Source: Ascaris suum
Lineage: Eukaryota; Nematoda; Chromadorea; Rhabditida; Ascarididae
Direction of reading: 5' to 3'
DNA length: 64,000 nucleotides
NCBI GenBank assembly: GCA_013433145.1
Contig: CM024189.1
Location: forward strand, 4,044,001-4,108,000
Part shown: positions 41,301 to 63,500 of the stretch, one piece after another
Numbering within the stretch: the first letter of the stretch is position 1
Layout of the letters: every line of letters begins with the position of its first letter
Made by a program: the position numbers and the translations under genes
The notes under the pieces: generated by a model
The model's input: only the letters and a program-made list of their open reading frames with translations
What the model was told of the DNA's origin: nothing
Database searches by the model: none

Positions 41301-44300
41301 TTTGACATTCGTGAAAATCTTGCAGAATAATATCTGAAGGAAGATCACTTTAAAAAATTCACTAACAAGTATTTAAGGTGGAGGAGTCCTCTCTCAGTTT
41401 CAGCTTTCCTTGCAGTCAGCTGAGGAATGATCAGAAAAGAAACGGCCCATAAACGTTCTCCAAAAGCTGCTAGCTTTGCCGTTCTTCTTATCAGGAGTCT
41501 TGCCATTATTTAGTTGTGTTAAATCCGCATTTCGTTGTCCGAACTTCTGAGGAGGTCCTTGGGAGGTCCTTGCTTTCTTTGAGAATAGCAGTTGAAAAGG
41601 ACCAAGAAAACTGCGAAAGTTGGAGGCGAAATATGAACCAAAGACTCGTTTATTGCGGCAACGGATCATGACCTTGGAGATGGATCTTTTGAAAATGCAT
41701 TTTAGATTGGAAGAAATTATCCTAACATCACGATGCGGATACAGCTAAAGAAGTTAATTTGAAAATCTTGAAGAACACAGGCTTTAATGAGTCGCCGATA
41801 TGCAGTGTGGAAACTGATTCAGGCGCAAACGTGGTTTTTGCTTTAGAAGCGGCATACGAGGTGCACCTTCCAAAACAAAACGCTGTGAAGATGAAATGAC
41901 TGCAACCAGTTCAGATGACGAAGATTAGGACAAATCTACTGAGGTCAAATGTTCAGTCCGATGAAAACAAAATAGGTGAACTCGAAAAGATGGACAAACT
42001 ATCGAGGCTTGACGGGCGACTTCTTTTTTGTGGTAAAATCTCCACCTGCAAGCCCAACTGCAGCTACCCAAACCCTCGAAGCTTTTTGAATGTAATCACA
42101 GAAATCGTGCAAATGACGGTGACAGCGTGGCAACGAATGCTCGCAAATGGTGACAGCGCGGTTCTTAGCAGCTGGCCGAGTGAAGTGAGAAAAATCTCTC
42201 TTCGTGAAAGGACAAACATGCGATAGAAATAAACCAAAGCAACACCGCTACTGGTAATCGGCACAAATGTGCGGCAGTCTAGAATTGGACGACAGTAGGA
42301 GCAAATGAAACGCTAACACTGCCATAACTTGCTAATCTGAGGAGGCATAGAAAAAATGAAGGGTGTTTTGAATGTTTCACTGAGGAAGACGCAAAAAACA
42401 TTCAGTTTGTTAGATAGACGCAGTTTTTTCCGAATTTCCTTCCCTCCTTCTCTGCACCTCTTCCCCATCCATCTCATATATTGTGCTGCAAAAAGTATCC
42501 ACCTATGTCAGCTGCAAAGCGCCTGTTGACGGAAATATGAGTGCTTTCAGTACACTTCATATCACAACTTTTACCATAGTCATAAAAAGCCCGATATTCT
42601 AATGCCCATAACAAACTCCATCATCTGCGTCGCAGCGCATACCTCTCGTAATTTAGTCTGTGCAGTATGCCTTAAGGCTTCAGCGAGACACTCCGGAATA
42701 CACCTTTTTTTAATGTTAAAACAAGTAAACAGTCTGGGCTTTTTTTTCGTTTTCTTGCTCCCATTTTTGCTTTTTTTGAAATTTTTCTTAGCCTTCTTGC
42801 GTATGTACGCAAAAGTGAGCGATGCGATGCATAGCTGCCTTCACATGCAACAGCTATATTACTTAAGATGTGTATTCTTTATGTGTGCAGATCAATGCTG
42901 TCTTACTTTTGCACAGGTGAAGAACGAAAAGCAAAATCTACAATAACTTTGCTGTTTTGTAGGAGTATAATCGTGTGATGTTGGGATCAACACAATCACA
43001 ACCGCAGTGGCTGAGCTGTCAAACGGATGCGGTCGGCGCCTTCCCAGATCTTGCCAATATCCTTTATATCAGCAGATATTTTGACGGTGGAATTAAGTCG
43101 GAATTGAAGCAAATGGTCGAGAACATTCGCGAATCGTTTGCAAATATTGTCGAAGCAAATGACTGGATGGACTCTGAGACGAAATCGAAAGCGCTTATTA
43201 AGTTATTGCATTCAAAATATTTCCTGTGAATTATTCATGACCACCCTTCAGCAAAAAATATCCCATTCAATTTTTGCTGTAAAGTTTATCTGTGACTGCA
43301 AAAAAGTTCTTTTTTGACCATATAATAGTCTCAATTGAACCAATGAATGTAACATGTTTGGCACTTTGAGCTCTTTCAAATTTGTCGCGGTTTACTGTGG
43401 GAACTAGATATCATACCAATTTCGTTCGCAAGCTTTCGAGAGGAAAAGTTATCACATGATTAGCAGCAGACAAATTTGTTCCATAGAATTTTTAAAGTCT
43501 CTGAGAAACGGTGGGTCTATCTTAATCGATCTCCTTGAAGCGTGAAAATGTACTCTTGCAATTATACGATCGGAACCTCACTGAATAGCTCTATGGAAAA
43601 TTATCACCTTAAAGAGTGAGTAATACCCTAGAAGTTCTATAACCATAATAGTTATTCACAAATTCGTGAGCGAAATATCATCGATGCAAGAAATTGCCTT
43701 ACAGCATGACAAATATGAGAAAAACCGCCAGAATCAAGATGTGCATATATCGAAATTGTACATTTGAGCCTAGCAAGATAATTACTTTCATCGTATGGTA
43801 TACAACAAAAGAATTAAGAGCATAGACGAAACAAGATTTTTCACAAGCTAACAACATTACAACTATTTTCAGCACAAAGTGAACTACGACATCAGCCCAC
43901 CGCAAAATATCTCCTAGTTAGACTTGAATGTTATAAGAAATTGTACGTTCTCTGGTGGATCTCAGCACTGTTAAAGCACAAAATGACTTCTTGAAAATTT
44001 TTTCTACAGCTAAATGCTTCCATAATTCCCTATAAGTAAACATTTTTTATTACAGAAACAGTTCAACAGTTCAACCGATCGCAAGTGTATTGAATTTCAG
44101 GTTCGAGAAATTTTAGACTTCATTGGCTACGACGAGAAGCTATTCAATCAAACAGCTATCGAAAACAGATATGGTGAGGTACGTTTGAAAAATCTTTCGA
44201 TATATGAGCATTTCCAATAATAGCGCGAAAAACTGCTAAACGAATTTTTTTAGTTAAAAAGTCAGCGAAGCGCTTGTGTCACATTTGGTATCACTCACAT

Positions 44301-47300
44301 ACCACATTTGGAATTATTTATATCACATTTATATAGAACTCACTATGAAGACAACAATAAGTCTGTGACTACGCACTGTGGGTAACATCTTCCGCCACCC
44401 CTATTTATAATATGAACAGCTGATGCCCGAAATGAGATATGAGATAGGTTTCGTAATTATTCGCATAACTACATAGAGTGCACGTTGCAGTTATCCTACG
44501 ACTCAAAGTTGGGCTATGTTGATATGGTAAAGACTATAAATAGATGGAAACTGGACAAGCAAATGCACAGAATAATCGAGACAAACGATCGAAAACGTTT
44601 CGACTTTCCACCGCCAGGCGTCAATGCATTCTACGATGCAACGCACAATCAAATAGGTGCGTACTATATATTTTGAGGAAATTTCTTTTATTAATTTCGA
44701 TAAAGATGATTCAACAATATCGTTGAATGTCGTTTAGTAAAAAAAACACTTTCTTAGATATTCATTCATCGCAGGAATTATTCGATCGTTTACCGTTAGC
44801 TTTATAATAGAGAGTAGAATGAAAAAAAAAAAGATGCTAATAAATAAGCTCAAGGAACTTGCTCTGAAATGCAGATAGTTTCAGCCCTCCTCGCTGGAAT
44901 TCTTCAGGGATCATTTTTCAACATCACACATCCTTTGTAAGTTTTGTTTAGTCCGGCGAAATATTTCCGTATATATCTTCGTTGATCGTCGCCACGATTG
45001 AAATGCCAATCGACCACACACTGCGATGAGCAAACTAGCAAAACAACGTACGCATTTAGGAGATTCTACACTTTATGCTAATAGAAATAATAATTTTTTG
45101 TCATAGTTTCGTAAACAAATGTGTCGTTTGTTACTCGCTCCGACCGTCGCACCGAAGAAAGAACATAGAAGCAAAAAGCACCATGTTGTTGCTGAAAGAC
45201 GTACTCGATCACTGAAGTGCAAAAGAACATATTTTCTTGGAAAAAAAAACTCCTTTGATACAAATGAAATTACTTGAAAATTTGCCACTTAAACATCTGA
45301 TAGCATTGATTTACCAGGTAACACTAAGTGTTCTCAAAAATCCACTGCGTCGCTGTTTCATCTAGTTCTTTACTTGCGGTCTTTTGATCTCATAACCGCT
45401 CCATCCTATACTAAATGGTTTCTTTTTTAATAGTGTAATTGCAGTTCAATGAACTACGGTGGTATTGGGGCGGTGATTGGGCACGAAATAACGCATGGAT
45501 TCGATGACAAAGGTTTGTACACTGCTCTCTTCGTAGTCCACAGTGTGCAGCGAAATCTTTGTCCAAGTTGATAGCCGTTGTATCATCTAAGCCTTTGATC
45601 CTTTGTGTTCTATTTATGGTTAACATCCAAGCATTTTATGCTCCAAATACCATGAAATCACCGTGTTTTTTGATGAGATCAAGAAAATCCGTCGCTAAAG
45701 CAAATACGGAACTATCAGTTTTTCGAACGATTAAAAGTAATTTTAGTAATGCGGGCATATTTAAGATCCATTCGCATAGTTTCTTAGGTTGTGTCTGTCA
45801 ACCCGGTCTCTCTTATGATACGAAACAGTTATTTTGCCATAAATACAGGGAGGCAGTACGACGAAATGGGTAACCTACTAAACTGGTGGGACAACGAAAC
45901 GAGATCTAACTTTATTCAGCTTAAGAAGTGCTTTATTGAGCAATATGAATCGATTGAAGTACCTCATACCGATGGAATGCATGTAGGTTTCAAACGTTTC
46001 TTTTCGCCTTTATTCTTTTCTCATTTGCTATTGGCATCGAGCAAACATCCAACAACAAGCTCACGTGATGCGTACGAATACGCCAATTCACTGCAGCAGA
46101 CACAACAGAAAACAACATGTAAGGCCGGTTCTAATGGTAGATTGATAATGCACTGTATATCCGGGCACAGCTTTATTCCCCTTTTCAACTTTATAAAATC
46201 CTTTTCTCAACACAATTATCACCCTTTTGAAGCGATTACCAAATAATGCTCAAGTGGACTCTGTCGGTAATCGTACTTTGCATGCGGGTGTGTTAACTAC
46301 GTAAATTAGCAATGAACGAACGGAAAGTTATGCAAAAAAAGAGGAAAAGCGAAAAGCCAGGAAGCATATTTTGGTGGTAAGGCACTCACTACCCTGGAGC
46401 ATTCAAATTCATTGAAGGGGTATATAATGTAAGGAAGTCTACAGTACAGTTCCACCAAAACATGACCTTTGAAGATATCAAGCAAATTCTTCTATTTCTT
46501 CGATTTTCAAGCAATAAAGAAAGGAAATATTAAGTTTCTGATAATGGACTTACCAAATCAATGCCCGAAAATTTTCATATAATCAAAATAACAGCCGTAT
46601 CAGAAGTGCAGATACACCTAGCCACCTGAAATTACCAACGTTATAAAAATATATGTTTGATCAGGTGTTGTACAAATAGCAATAGAATCTCCACTGTGCA
46701 AACGGTATTTGCAAAACAATTTCTTTAGTTTTTGCAGAGCTCTGTCTATACGAATTACGCATTAGACGGATCAAAAATCGTGCAACGATTCATTCCCTCT
46801 TTGTACTCCAAAACCTATCAATAAAAGCTCTCGTCCATCTCAAGGCAATAAGAACTGATTATGTACATATGATCTCATAAAGTGTTAGCTAGCGAATTTA
46901 ACTTAATGAGCTGTTCATCATGTTTATTCCTGTCTCCCCCTCCCCACCCCCCCCCCTCCCCACCCCATCGCACTAGGTACGCTTAGATTGCAAGGACGCA
47001 ACAAACGCTTTACTTTCAGATAAATGGTGAAATGACCCAGAGTGAGAACATCGCTGACAACGGTGGCCTAAGGGCAGCCTATAAGGTAACAACTTCGAAA
47101 TATACCTCTACCAATAAAAATGTAGTGAACATCGTTGATGATTTGTCCACTGTGTAGAAAGTCACTAAGCCAGGAGCGTAAATTTTTCTAAGCAATAAAC
47201 TAGTTAAATATAAAAATCTGACTGGTTAGCCGATCGAGCGAATGATCGACGGTCTGGTCGCAAATTAGTACTCAAATAATAGTATCTATTGATAGCTGGA

Positions 47301-48315
47301 AGTGTTGTGTGAATTTTTGCGTATCTGTCTATATAGTCGAACCCATAAACGAAAACTCCTGTGAAACTTTATTTGCATTTTGATTAGAATTCATGCGCTT
47401 GCTCGTTCTGCAGTCTCTCGGCCAGTAGATCTCCATGAAGAAAATCTGAATACCCAGACTGACACTTTGCTAACGCCATTTTTTTAAATGTGTTCTCAAT
47501 CGTCACTAATATTCATTTATCTGCTCATAAGACTTCATAAATATTCGCTCACAACAAAAATGAAAAAAAAAAAACATGCATAGTAATAAGTCCACTTTCC
47601 TTTCCGACTGACTGATCCGCGAGCAAAATTAATATTTACATGCAACTTGACACATATAGTAATTCACACGATGTTGTGATATCTACTTCTTTCGCGGTAT
47701 ATGAGGTGAAGGCCTTTCTTTCCTAATAAGAAACGTTTTTCAGGCAATGAAGAAAGTACTAAACGAAAATTCTGGCAAAGAGAAAAGGATACGCGGCCTC
47801 GAGCAATTCAATCAGGAGCAGCTTTTCTTCCTTAACTACGCTTATGTATAATTTTTCACTCTTATACCTTGTAAACCTATGAGAACTTTACATGTTTATC
47901 GGCTCGTGGTTTCCTTTCACGGAGTCAGAGCTTGAGGCCTCTTGTGCTGAGAAGCTTAGCGCGCTACCTATACCGTAAGACTGTAAACATTAGTCCACCG
48001 GTATGCGTAAAGCAAAGGTGAATTAGTGAAGACTTTCCCCAGGCAAATGAAGCAAGCCGCAATTGAAAAACACGATGTAGGTACTTCATTAAGGTAGACA
48101 GTTACTTGAATCTCGAAATGAAAGAAAGATTTTTGCAGACATGGTGCAGTAAGGTACGACCAAAAGCGGTTGTCGACCTTCTTCTCAACGATGTACACAG
48201 TCCGGAGCGATATCGCGTAAATGTAGTACTGGCAAATCAACAAGAATTTTTTGATGCATTTAACTGCCCTCTCGACTCTGCTATGAAAATGGACCGGAGT
48301 TGTCGTGTATGGTGA
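35400..48315 (+). CDS. Neprilysin-like M13 zinc metallopeptidase
   Basis: M13 peptidases are ectoenzymes that cleave small peptides. Eighteen exons give about 774 residues: 35400-35622, 35761-35814, 36386-36586, 37257-37385, 37878-37987, 38409-38485, 38697-38826, 40112-40201, 40882-41103, 42963-43201/43202, 44101-44178, 44491-44656, 44879-44936, 45445-45512, 45849-45982, 47020-47085, 47744-47845, 48139-48315. The N-terminus ([15 protein letters not shown]) looks like a cleavable signal peptide rather than the usual type II anchor, so the enzyme is probably secreted. The M13 N-domain has [14 protein letters not shown]. The catalytic domain has [12 protein letters not shown], then AGILQGSFF in place of the usual FPAGILQPPFF. 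The zinc site [10 protein letters not shown] is near residues 606-610, ENIADNGG near 669-676 gives the third ligand, and DVHSPERYR supplies the conserved His and Arg. The protein ends CRVW, the family's C-terminal signature. All phases agree except at 43201/44101, where the family-like junction (IK|VRE) lacks a GT donor. The active-site residues are intact, so it is likely active. Confidence 0.93.
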
Positions 48316-50752
48316 CAAGAAGTTATATTTTTATGGCATTTTATATACTTGTTTGAAACGAAGAACGCAACTAAAGGTGCACTACTTAAGGGCAAAAGTC
48401 TCCAACAACCCTGTTCATATAACATGCAGCCAGCACTAGGTGCATTTGCGTTGATGCTCATTGGAAAGACAATAGTACAGCTGTCAAAACAGATGTCATC
48501 AAGACACATCCCCTCTCCTTGCCCACCCTACCCTCCCCCCCCCCCCCTCCCACTTCATCAAACTGACGACGCAAATAAAAAACGCACCTGAATCGTTAAC
48601 AAGCCATCATGACTGTCATACCACTCTTACAGCACCTTGTTTAAAATTCAGTTTTCTTCCAAAGAAAGTTGACGCGCTCAAGCTTCCTGGAAGGTTCTGC
48701 TCGTCTGTGTTTAAGCCGGTACCGGTCACGCGGTCTGAACCTTATTCAGATCATAGCTGCATGGAGATGGGTTACATGCCTTCACGAGTTGGCTAATCCC
48801 AGCGCCTAACCGCGGTCGCATTTGATAGACCTTCGAGCTCACATTATGCACCAGCTAACAAAAGTATTATGCAAACAAGAATGCAAGCCTTATCAAAACA
48901 CAACCAACTTACATTTTCTTGATGCACTACTACTGCAGGTCTGTCAATCAGGGCCTCAGCCTATAAAATGTGATCTGAGCAAGGCACTGGGTTGAACAGG
49001 TCCGAAGAACATAAATAGCTAAAACAAAAAACTTTCTTTACTTCTTTTCATGCTCTTTCAACTCTCTCATAAGCAATACGCTTAGAGCAACATGCAATGC
49101 TGAAAAATCCCAGCCGATTCACAAATGTTCGGAACACCCATAGTCGCCTACAAAACAGAAGAGTTCAAGCATGTAGTGTGCGGTTTTCACTCCAACTCCT
49201 TCAGTAGATAAATTTAGTACGGTTTCGCAATCCTCCTTCAAAATGAAAAAAAGGGGAGGAGCCATGCATGAAAAAGAAAAGTGACCAGGGAACGAACAAA
49301 ACACCTTCGTGAGAAAGAATGGAAGACAGAACTGCGCTTGCATTGCATCCTCGTCTCTGCAAGGAGAAGCGATAAATAAATTCACTTCGCAGAATTATAC
49401 CTGAAGGAGTTTTCAGAGCACCGCACAACAGTGAAATGGCAAACAGTTTCTCTGTAAAACAACAAAACCAACACAATTTATTCACGACTTCCTTCGCAAA
49501 CTCAGCAACTCTAGGCGTCCTCATCAGAAATTTAAAAAAGAAAGATCATTCAGAGACGAAGATGAGCTCACGGTATTCCTTACGGAACTCCTCTCGTCCC
49601 CCCCCCCCCCACGTGCATACATACACAAACACCGCCCCCTCTTTTGCCGCTCCGAATCATTGCATCCATCGCGGAAGTCCCGCTCTCAAGACCAGAAGAA
49701 AGCATACAGAGCACACACGGCCCTTCAATTTGGTCTTAATCAAGTCCCTGACGTTAACTACGCCTCCTAGTTTGAAGGCAATCCTTCTGCCGCAGAACCA
49801 CATGAAATATAATATTAACGTTGTGGGATGAAGACGATCAACAACAACGACAACACTGGGTAGATTCAGTCAGTATTTGATAGCTGCTTTGTGACAACCG
49901 TGTTTCTAAATAAACATGCATCCAGAGGTAACGTCACACCGTTCTCTTTATGTAAGCTTACAAGCCCCGCTTAGACATACGCCATGATAAACTTCATTCT
50001 TGGTCAGAATTACCTAAGACAATTCAGAAAAATACCTATGAAGATCAAAAACAACAACAACTTGTGAAGGTCAGCAGTTTTTTCATTTCTGATCACTTTA
50101 CTTTCCTTCATTTTACAGCCGTACTTAAGAACGTGAAAAATGCCGTACGTCACCAATGATGGAACGTATCACTATCAAAAACTGCAACAAACACTAAATA
50201 ACCATAGAAGACGAGGACAACGAATTGCGAAGCAGAGAAGACATTAAAGTGAGATTAGGGGAATTAGAAGATAAGCACACATGCAACTCGGACACAAACA
50301 CCTCCCTCAATGATATCTTATGCATCAGCTAGGAACATCATGTAATTCTCGGGGTACCCGAAACTGTCACCGGTATAAACGCATCGCCGTTAGGTATAAA
50401 AAACACAGAATAACATTTGAGAGCGGGCGTCTTATAGGAAGGCCACAGTTACTGCATACGGCACCAAAATCGCACTAGGGACTCTAAGGTAAGCATATCA
50501 GCGAACGAACATATGATCGCACGCTGATAGTGTATATCGCAAGTGGCATGCCTCCACACTGGAATCCAACGATAAGATCTCATTAAAAACTGACAGGCGT
50601 ACATATAAAAAATACACCTCCACCAGGACAAGTACTTCAGTCATACCTGACTGCAACAATCAAAACCGAATAGCCCTATCTATCCTTCTTGTTTTCTCGA
50701 GGTGTACTCGACTTTGATTTTTGCTCAACGTTCGCTGCGTGTGGGTGGTCTG
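48316..50752. other. Convergent intergenic region (M13 and CLPTM1 3' ends)
   Basis: The M13 gene (+) and CLPTM1 (-) converge here, so it should hold both 3' UTRs. There are C-runs near 48.54 and 49.60 kb. A frame of 131 codons at 49436-49831 (+) has no family motif, reads through the C-run and is not accepted as a gene. TTTATT at 49477-49482 would be AATAAA on the minus strand but is 1.3 kb from the CLPTM1 stop. Confidence 0.5.
48574..48579 (+). terminator. Candidate poly(A) signal for the M13 gene
   Basis: AATAAA occurs about 260 nt after the M13 stop codon, downstream of a C-rich pyrimidine tract (48525-48550). It is the first such hexamer after the stop that I noticed. Confidence 0.45.
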
Positions 50753-59821
<9,069 letters not shown>

Positions 59822-59842
59822 TTACCAAAGTAACTAGGATGG

Positions 59843-59850
59843 CCTGAAAT
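59843..59850 (-). promoter_or_regulatory. Splice acceptor upstream of CLPTM1 ATG (possible SL trans-splice site)
   Basis: On the minus strand GAATTTCAG ends about 34 nt before the CLPTM1 ATG at 59809. It is a good nematode acceptor, fitting either spliced-leader addition or a 5' UTR intron. Confidence 0.5.
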
Positions 59851-61864
59851 TCACGAGAAAAAAAGCGCTCCGGAAAGGTGGATTTCCACCTATATGGACA
59901 GATCAGCGCGAGAAAGTGCAAACCTCGATGCAGACGCGTCCGAAAGACCTTTTTTCCTCCCCTGTCCCCTCCACCGCCAGCCCCCTCCAACTCTCTCTAC
60001 TTCACTACGCTCTTTAAAAAGAATTTGGCCCAGAACATTATGAGACTCGAAAATATCTTTTAGATATGCGCTAGCGAGGGTGGTGAGGTCCTAGAGTATC
60101 AATTACAGCTTGATCACGCAGTCGCCTAATGGAAGCGATGTATTCAACTGGTGTTAAACAGACATATGTACATACTGACGAACTCAGACAAGGAAGCGGA
60201 TCACAGAGACTACAATACCATTACTGGATCTAGCTTTGAAAATACAGCCAGAGTTTTACCGTTTTTTTGTTCTCAGCTCCACAAAGCATAATTATCAGTA
60301 CAATTTTGTATCAACTAACAAAATTTTACTTGTGCTGGTAGAACCTTTATATTCGTCAATAAATCCATTCATTTAAACCAATCGCCATCTTCTTTCCCTT
60401 CCCCCTCCCGTCGCTTCATCTGGTAGACTATCAGAAAGATAAACCCCTACTACACTAATATACGCATTCATCACAGCGGTAACAACAGCACAGACTTAGT
60501 CACTGATCACAGATGGTTTAAAAGGCTGCGAGATACCCCAATCCTCAAGTGACCGCTAAGCAAGGACGATCGAGGGACTTTAAGGTGAACTGTTTGGAGG
60601 TTCCAAGCAAAAGCTTCACTCTCGAGCTGCAGCCTTTTTTCTCTTTCTGGAGTCCTCGCTGGTTATTGCTTCCGATCGCTGTTATCAAACCAGTGTGTAT
60701 GGAGATCGGCATAATCCCGTTAAGTGCCTAGGAACGTCTTCTTTCTCTTTTATTTAGCCGGAAGCAATTTTATGACACCTGGACGTTCGCTTAATTAAAT
60801 AAACGGCTGTCAGTCGAATTCCAAGTTTAAGATGCAAGCAACTATTGCATGCTTTAGTCAGTCACATTTGTTGCCACAACATCAACGTATCTCACTATTA
60901 CTATGGCTTAGAAACCCACTGAGCCGTCAATCACGTCAAAAGTACTAAAGAAAAAAACGCGTCCAGGAAGAAAGAAATATTCCACTGCCATCACCAGATT
61001 TGTCAAACAACACGTCCACCTTTCACTACCACTGTCGCCTTACTAGAACACGCAGTCAAAGAACAACAATTCACGATCACAACCGTTGTCTATCGTTTGG
61101 GCATCTGTCCAGAAGATACAAATACGTATGTTGCAGCACTATATTCGCTACATAATTCAAAATAATTTACCCTGCGAAAATCGAATGGCTACCGCATCCT
61201 TCACAAGATCGTCACATTCTTCCACTCTCGCTACCAGTCTGCCAACCTCCTGTATCGACGAGGTTGTGCGACAATTGCAGCGCTGCCAAATCCGTCCTTA
61301 TGAAGCGGGGGGTCGGCGAAATAATGCACAAATGTCAACATCATTGATTAATGTTCCACATCGATAGTAGACATAAAACAGCATAAATCAAGGGATGAAC
61401 TTAAGCCTGCAATTGTTACTTACTGGAATACCTTCATTTTTGAAATACCTTTTACATGTACCTGACTTTGACTGTGGAAACTCGCTGAATGTTTACCATA
61501 CCACTGAAGCACTACATATTGGTGGTAAGTCTTGCCGCCTTATTCACTCAGCTATTCAACAAAGATAAAACGTCCTTTTTTTCAAAAAACTATTCGTGAA
61601 GTGAAAGGATAAAAACGGAGAACAAAAACAAGAGATAAGGGAAGTAAGCGACAGCGGACCCATAAAATTCCACGAATTTCAGTTCTAAAAGTAGATGCAG
61701 TCTCAGATAATTTCAGAACACTCGAAATATAATCGTAGAGAATAATGTAACGACAACGGAACACGGTTTCTTGTGCAGTTTGATGGAAGATCGTCTTGCT
61801 GAAGTCATTTCCTCAGGAAAAGCAATAAACAAGACGCAACACTTAGTGAGTCAAAATACTCTTC
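59851..61864. other. Upstream region of CLPTM1
   Basis: No gene is supported. The CLPTM1 promoter should be near the left end. Short frames near 60.55 and 61.09 kb have no recognisable motif and no matched splice sites. The right part runs into the LINE remnant. Confidence 0.45.
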
Positions 61865-63500
61865 TATATGTTGTGAATTTTCTTATGCTGATATTACCTG
61901 CAGCGGTAAATTTCGTTCTGTTTTAATTTACCGATCTCTTGATTATCCGATGGTGTCTCACGAGGAACTGGTAGATTGTAAACTCAAGTTTTGTGTGGTA
62001 AAGAAAGTGGTCATGATGGTTGGTGATCCGAAGTTTTCTTCTGGTTGTTTGAATCGTTATATAAAACGAGAGATTTCTTTTACATGTATTTCAAAAATGA
62101 AGCGTGACGAACTTAGCTAACGTTGCTATTCGGAGAAGAAGTGTGCCTGACCTTCTTTAAAACAACGTTGCTTCAGTTCGAGAGGATCCAGATCGCAGAG
62201 AACTGTCTCACTTTTGGCAACTCAGGCACATACTTCGTTATTGCAGTTGAATCTCAAGTTTCAATGCCGTTCGTTTTTCGAGATTTTTCGAAACACGGCT
62301 TTCCTAAGGCTCATTTGTTGTAGCAAATTTTACTGGGAAACTTATTTAACTGATTGTTCAAGTAATGAAATGTATGGTTGATTTCGTGATTACATTACCT
62401 TCGTGATCATCAGAGGTATTCTGCTTCATAAAAGTGAGAAAGACTTTTATGCTCCGACCAGAAAATGCAAGAAGGCAGGTAAGCTCTACAAAGTGAGCAA
62501 AAGACCTTCACTCGAAGTGCTCAAAGTTCTAAGAAACAACAAAAATATCTCACTGCTCGAGTATTGCTAAGAAATTCAATCATTATTTAACCAGTCGGCA
62601 GAAGTCTAATCAGACACCATTGGTGAGAACATGCGATCATCAGAGGTTCTTTGGGGGCTACACTCTTTGTTGAATTGTTTTCAACCTTTTTAAAATTGCA
62701 TATCGATGTTCTACCGGATTTTCCCTCCACGTACAAAAATCCTCTTGTGACAGTCGACTTAGAAGTCCGTGCGAGCTGTTCTTAGTGACATCAAAAAATT
62801 GACTGAAAATATCGCTGATCGCAAATGTCATATCGTCTTATTTTATCAAGCCTGCAGTTTCTGCAATCTCCTCCCCGCTAAGAAGAGTCTTTGAACGTTA
62901 CCTATAACGGTACCATACTGTCCTCTCAGAAAGCCATTAGCACCTGTACTCAAGAAGGATCACTCGTCTTCCAATGAAAATTACCGGCCAATAAGTTTAA
63001 CTACCTCGACATGTGGGATGATGGAAATTATAGTTGAGTCCTTTGTGATTCATTTGTTATCAAGCGATCATATTGACCCCGTGCAATATGGATTCCTTCC
63101 TGGTCGTTCAACGACTACTCAACCACTGTCATGCACCAGTAATTACATGAGCGCTTTCAACTGTAAAAATCAAACGGATATCTTTTAATATTGATTATTA
63201 AAGCGTTTTGATGTGATTTCTCATAAGAACCTCTTACACGAGCCGGAGGGCTATGCGATATCTGGCAGCGTGCTTCAGTGGACGTTGTTAGTGATGGGTG
63301 CCTCTAGTATTAAGCAAGGCGAATTGTTGTCGTAGAGCTGTGGCATTTCAAGCTGTGTTCCTCGAGGCCGCGTTCACGAGCCCGTTGATCTTTGCTATAT
63401 ACGTGAATGACGTGTCGGATCAGCTTTCAAGTGTACCTTGTTTTTTTATAGACGATCTCAAAAATCTCCCAGCTGCATACCGATTCGGCTGTTATTTTTA
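61865..63500 (+). pseudogene. Degenerate non-LTR retrotransposon (endonuclease and reverse transcriptase remnants)
   Basis: Pieces of a LINE ORF2 are visible in order on the plus strand but shift frame and contain stops. At about 61.91-62.07 kb there is an apurinic-type endonuclease remnant (VLIYRS, then VVMMVGD in place of the usual GDFN). At about 62.74-62.86 kb comes a linker-like piece (VRAVLSDIKKLTENIADRKC). At about 62.92-63.15 kb are reverse-transcriptase blocks (NENYRPISLT, then YGFLPGRSTTTQ), and at about 63.38-63.46 kb SPLIFAIYVNDVSD and FFIDDLK, the latter at the position of the catalytic YADD box, with its Tyr-Ala changed to Phe-Ile. The pattern suits the CR1/Jockey group. It cannot encode a working enzyme. 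Neither end, nor a target-site duplication, was identified. Confidence 0.75.

Noticed and set aside
41811..41835. VETDSGANV, resembling the aspartic protease motif of LTR elements
   Set aside because: The frame is short and interrupted, no RT, integrase or LTR was seen nearby, and it lies in an M13 intron; a chance match is likely.
49436..49831. 131-codon plus-strand frame in the convergent intergenic region
   Set aside because: It crosses a poly-C run, has no recognisable domain, signal peptide or matched splice sites, and its composition is low-complexity Thr/Pro/His.
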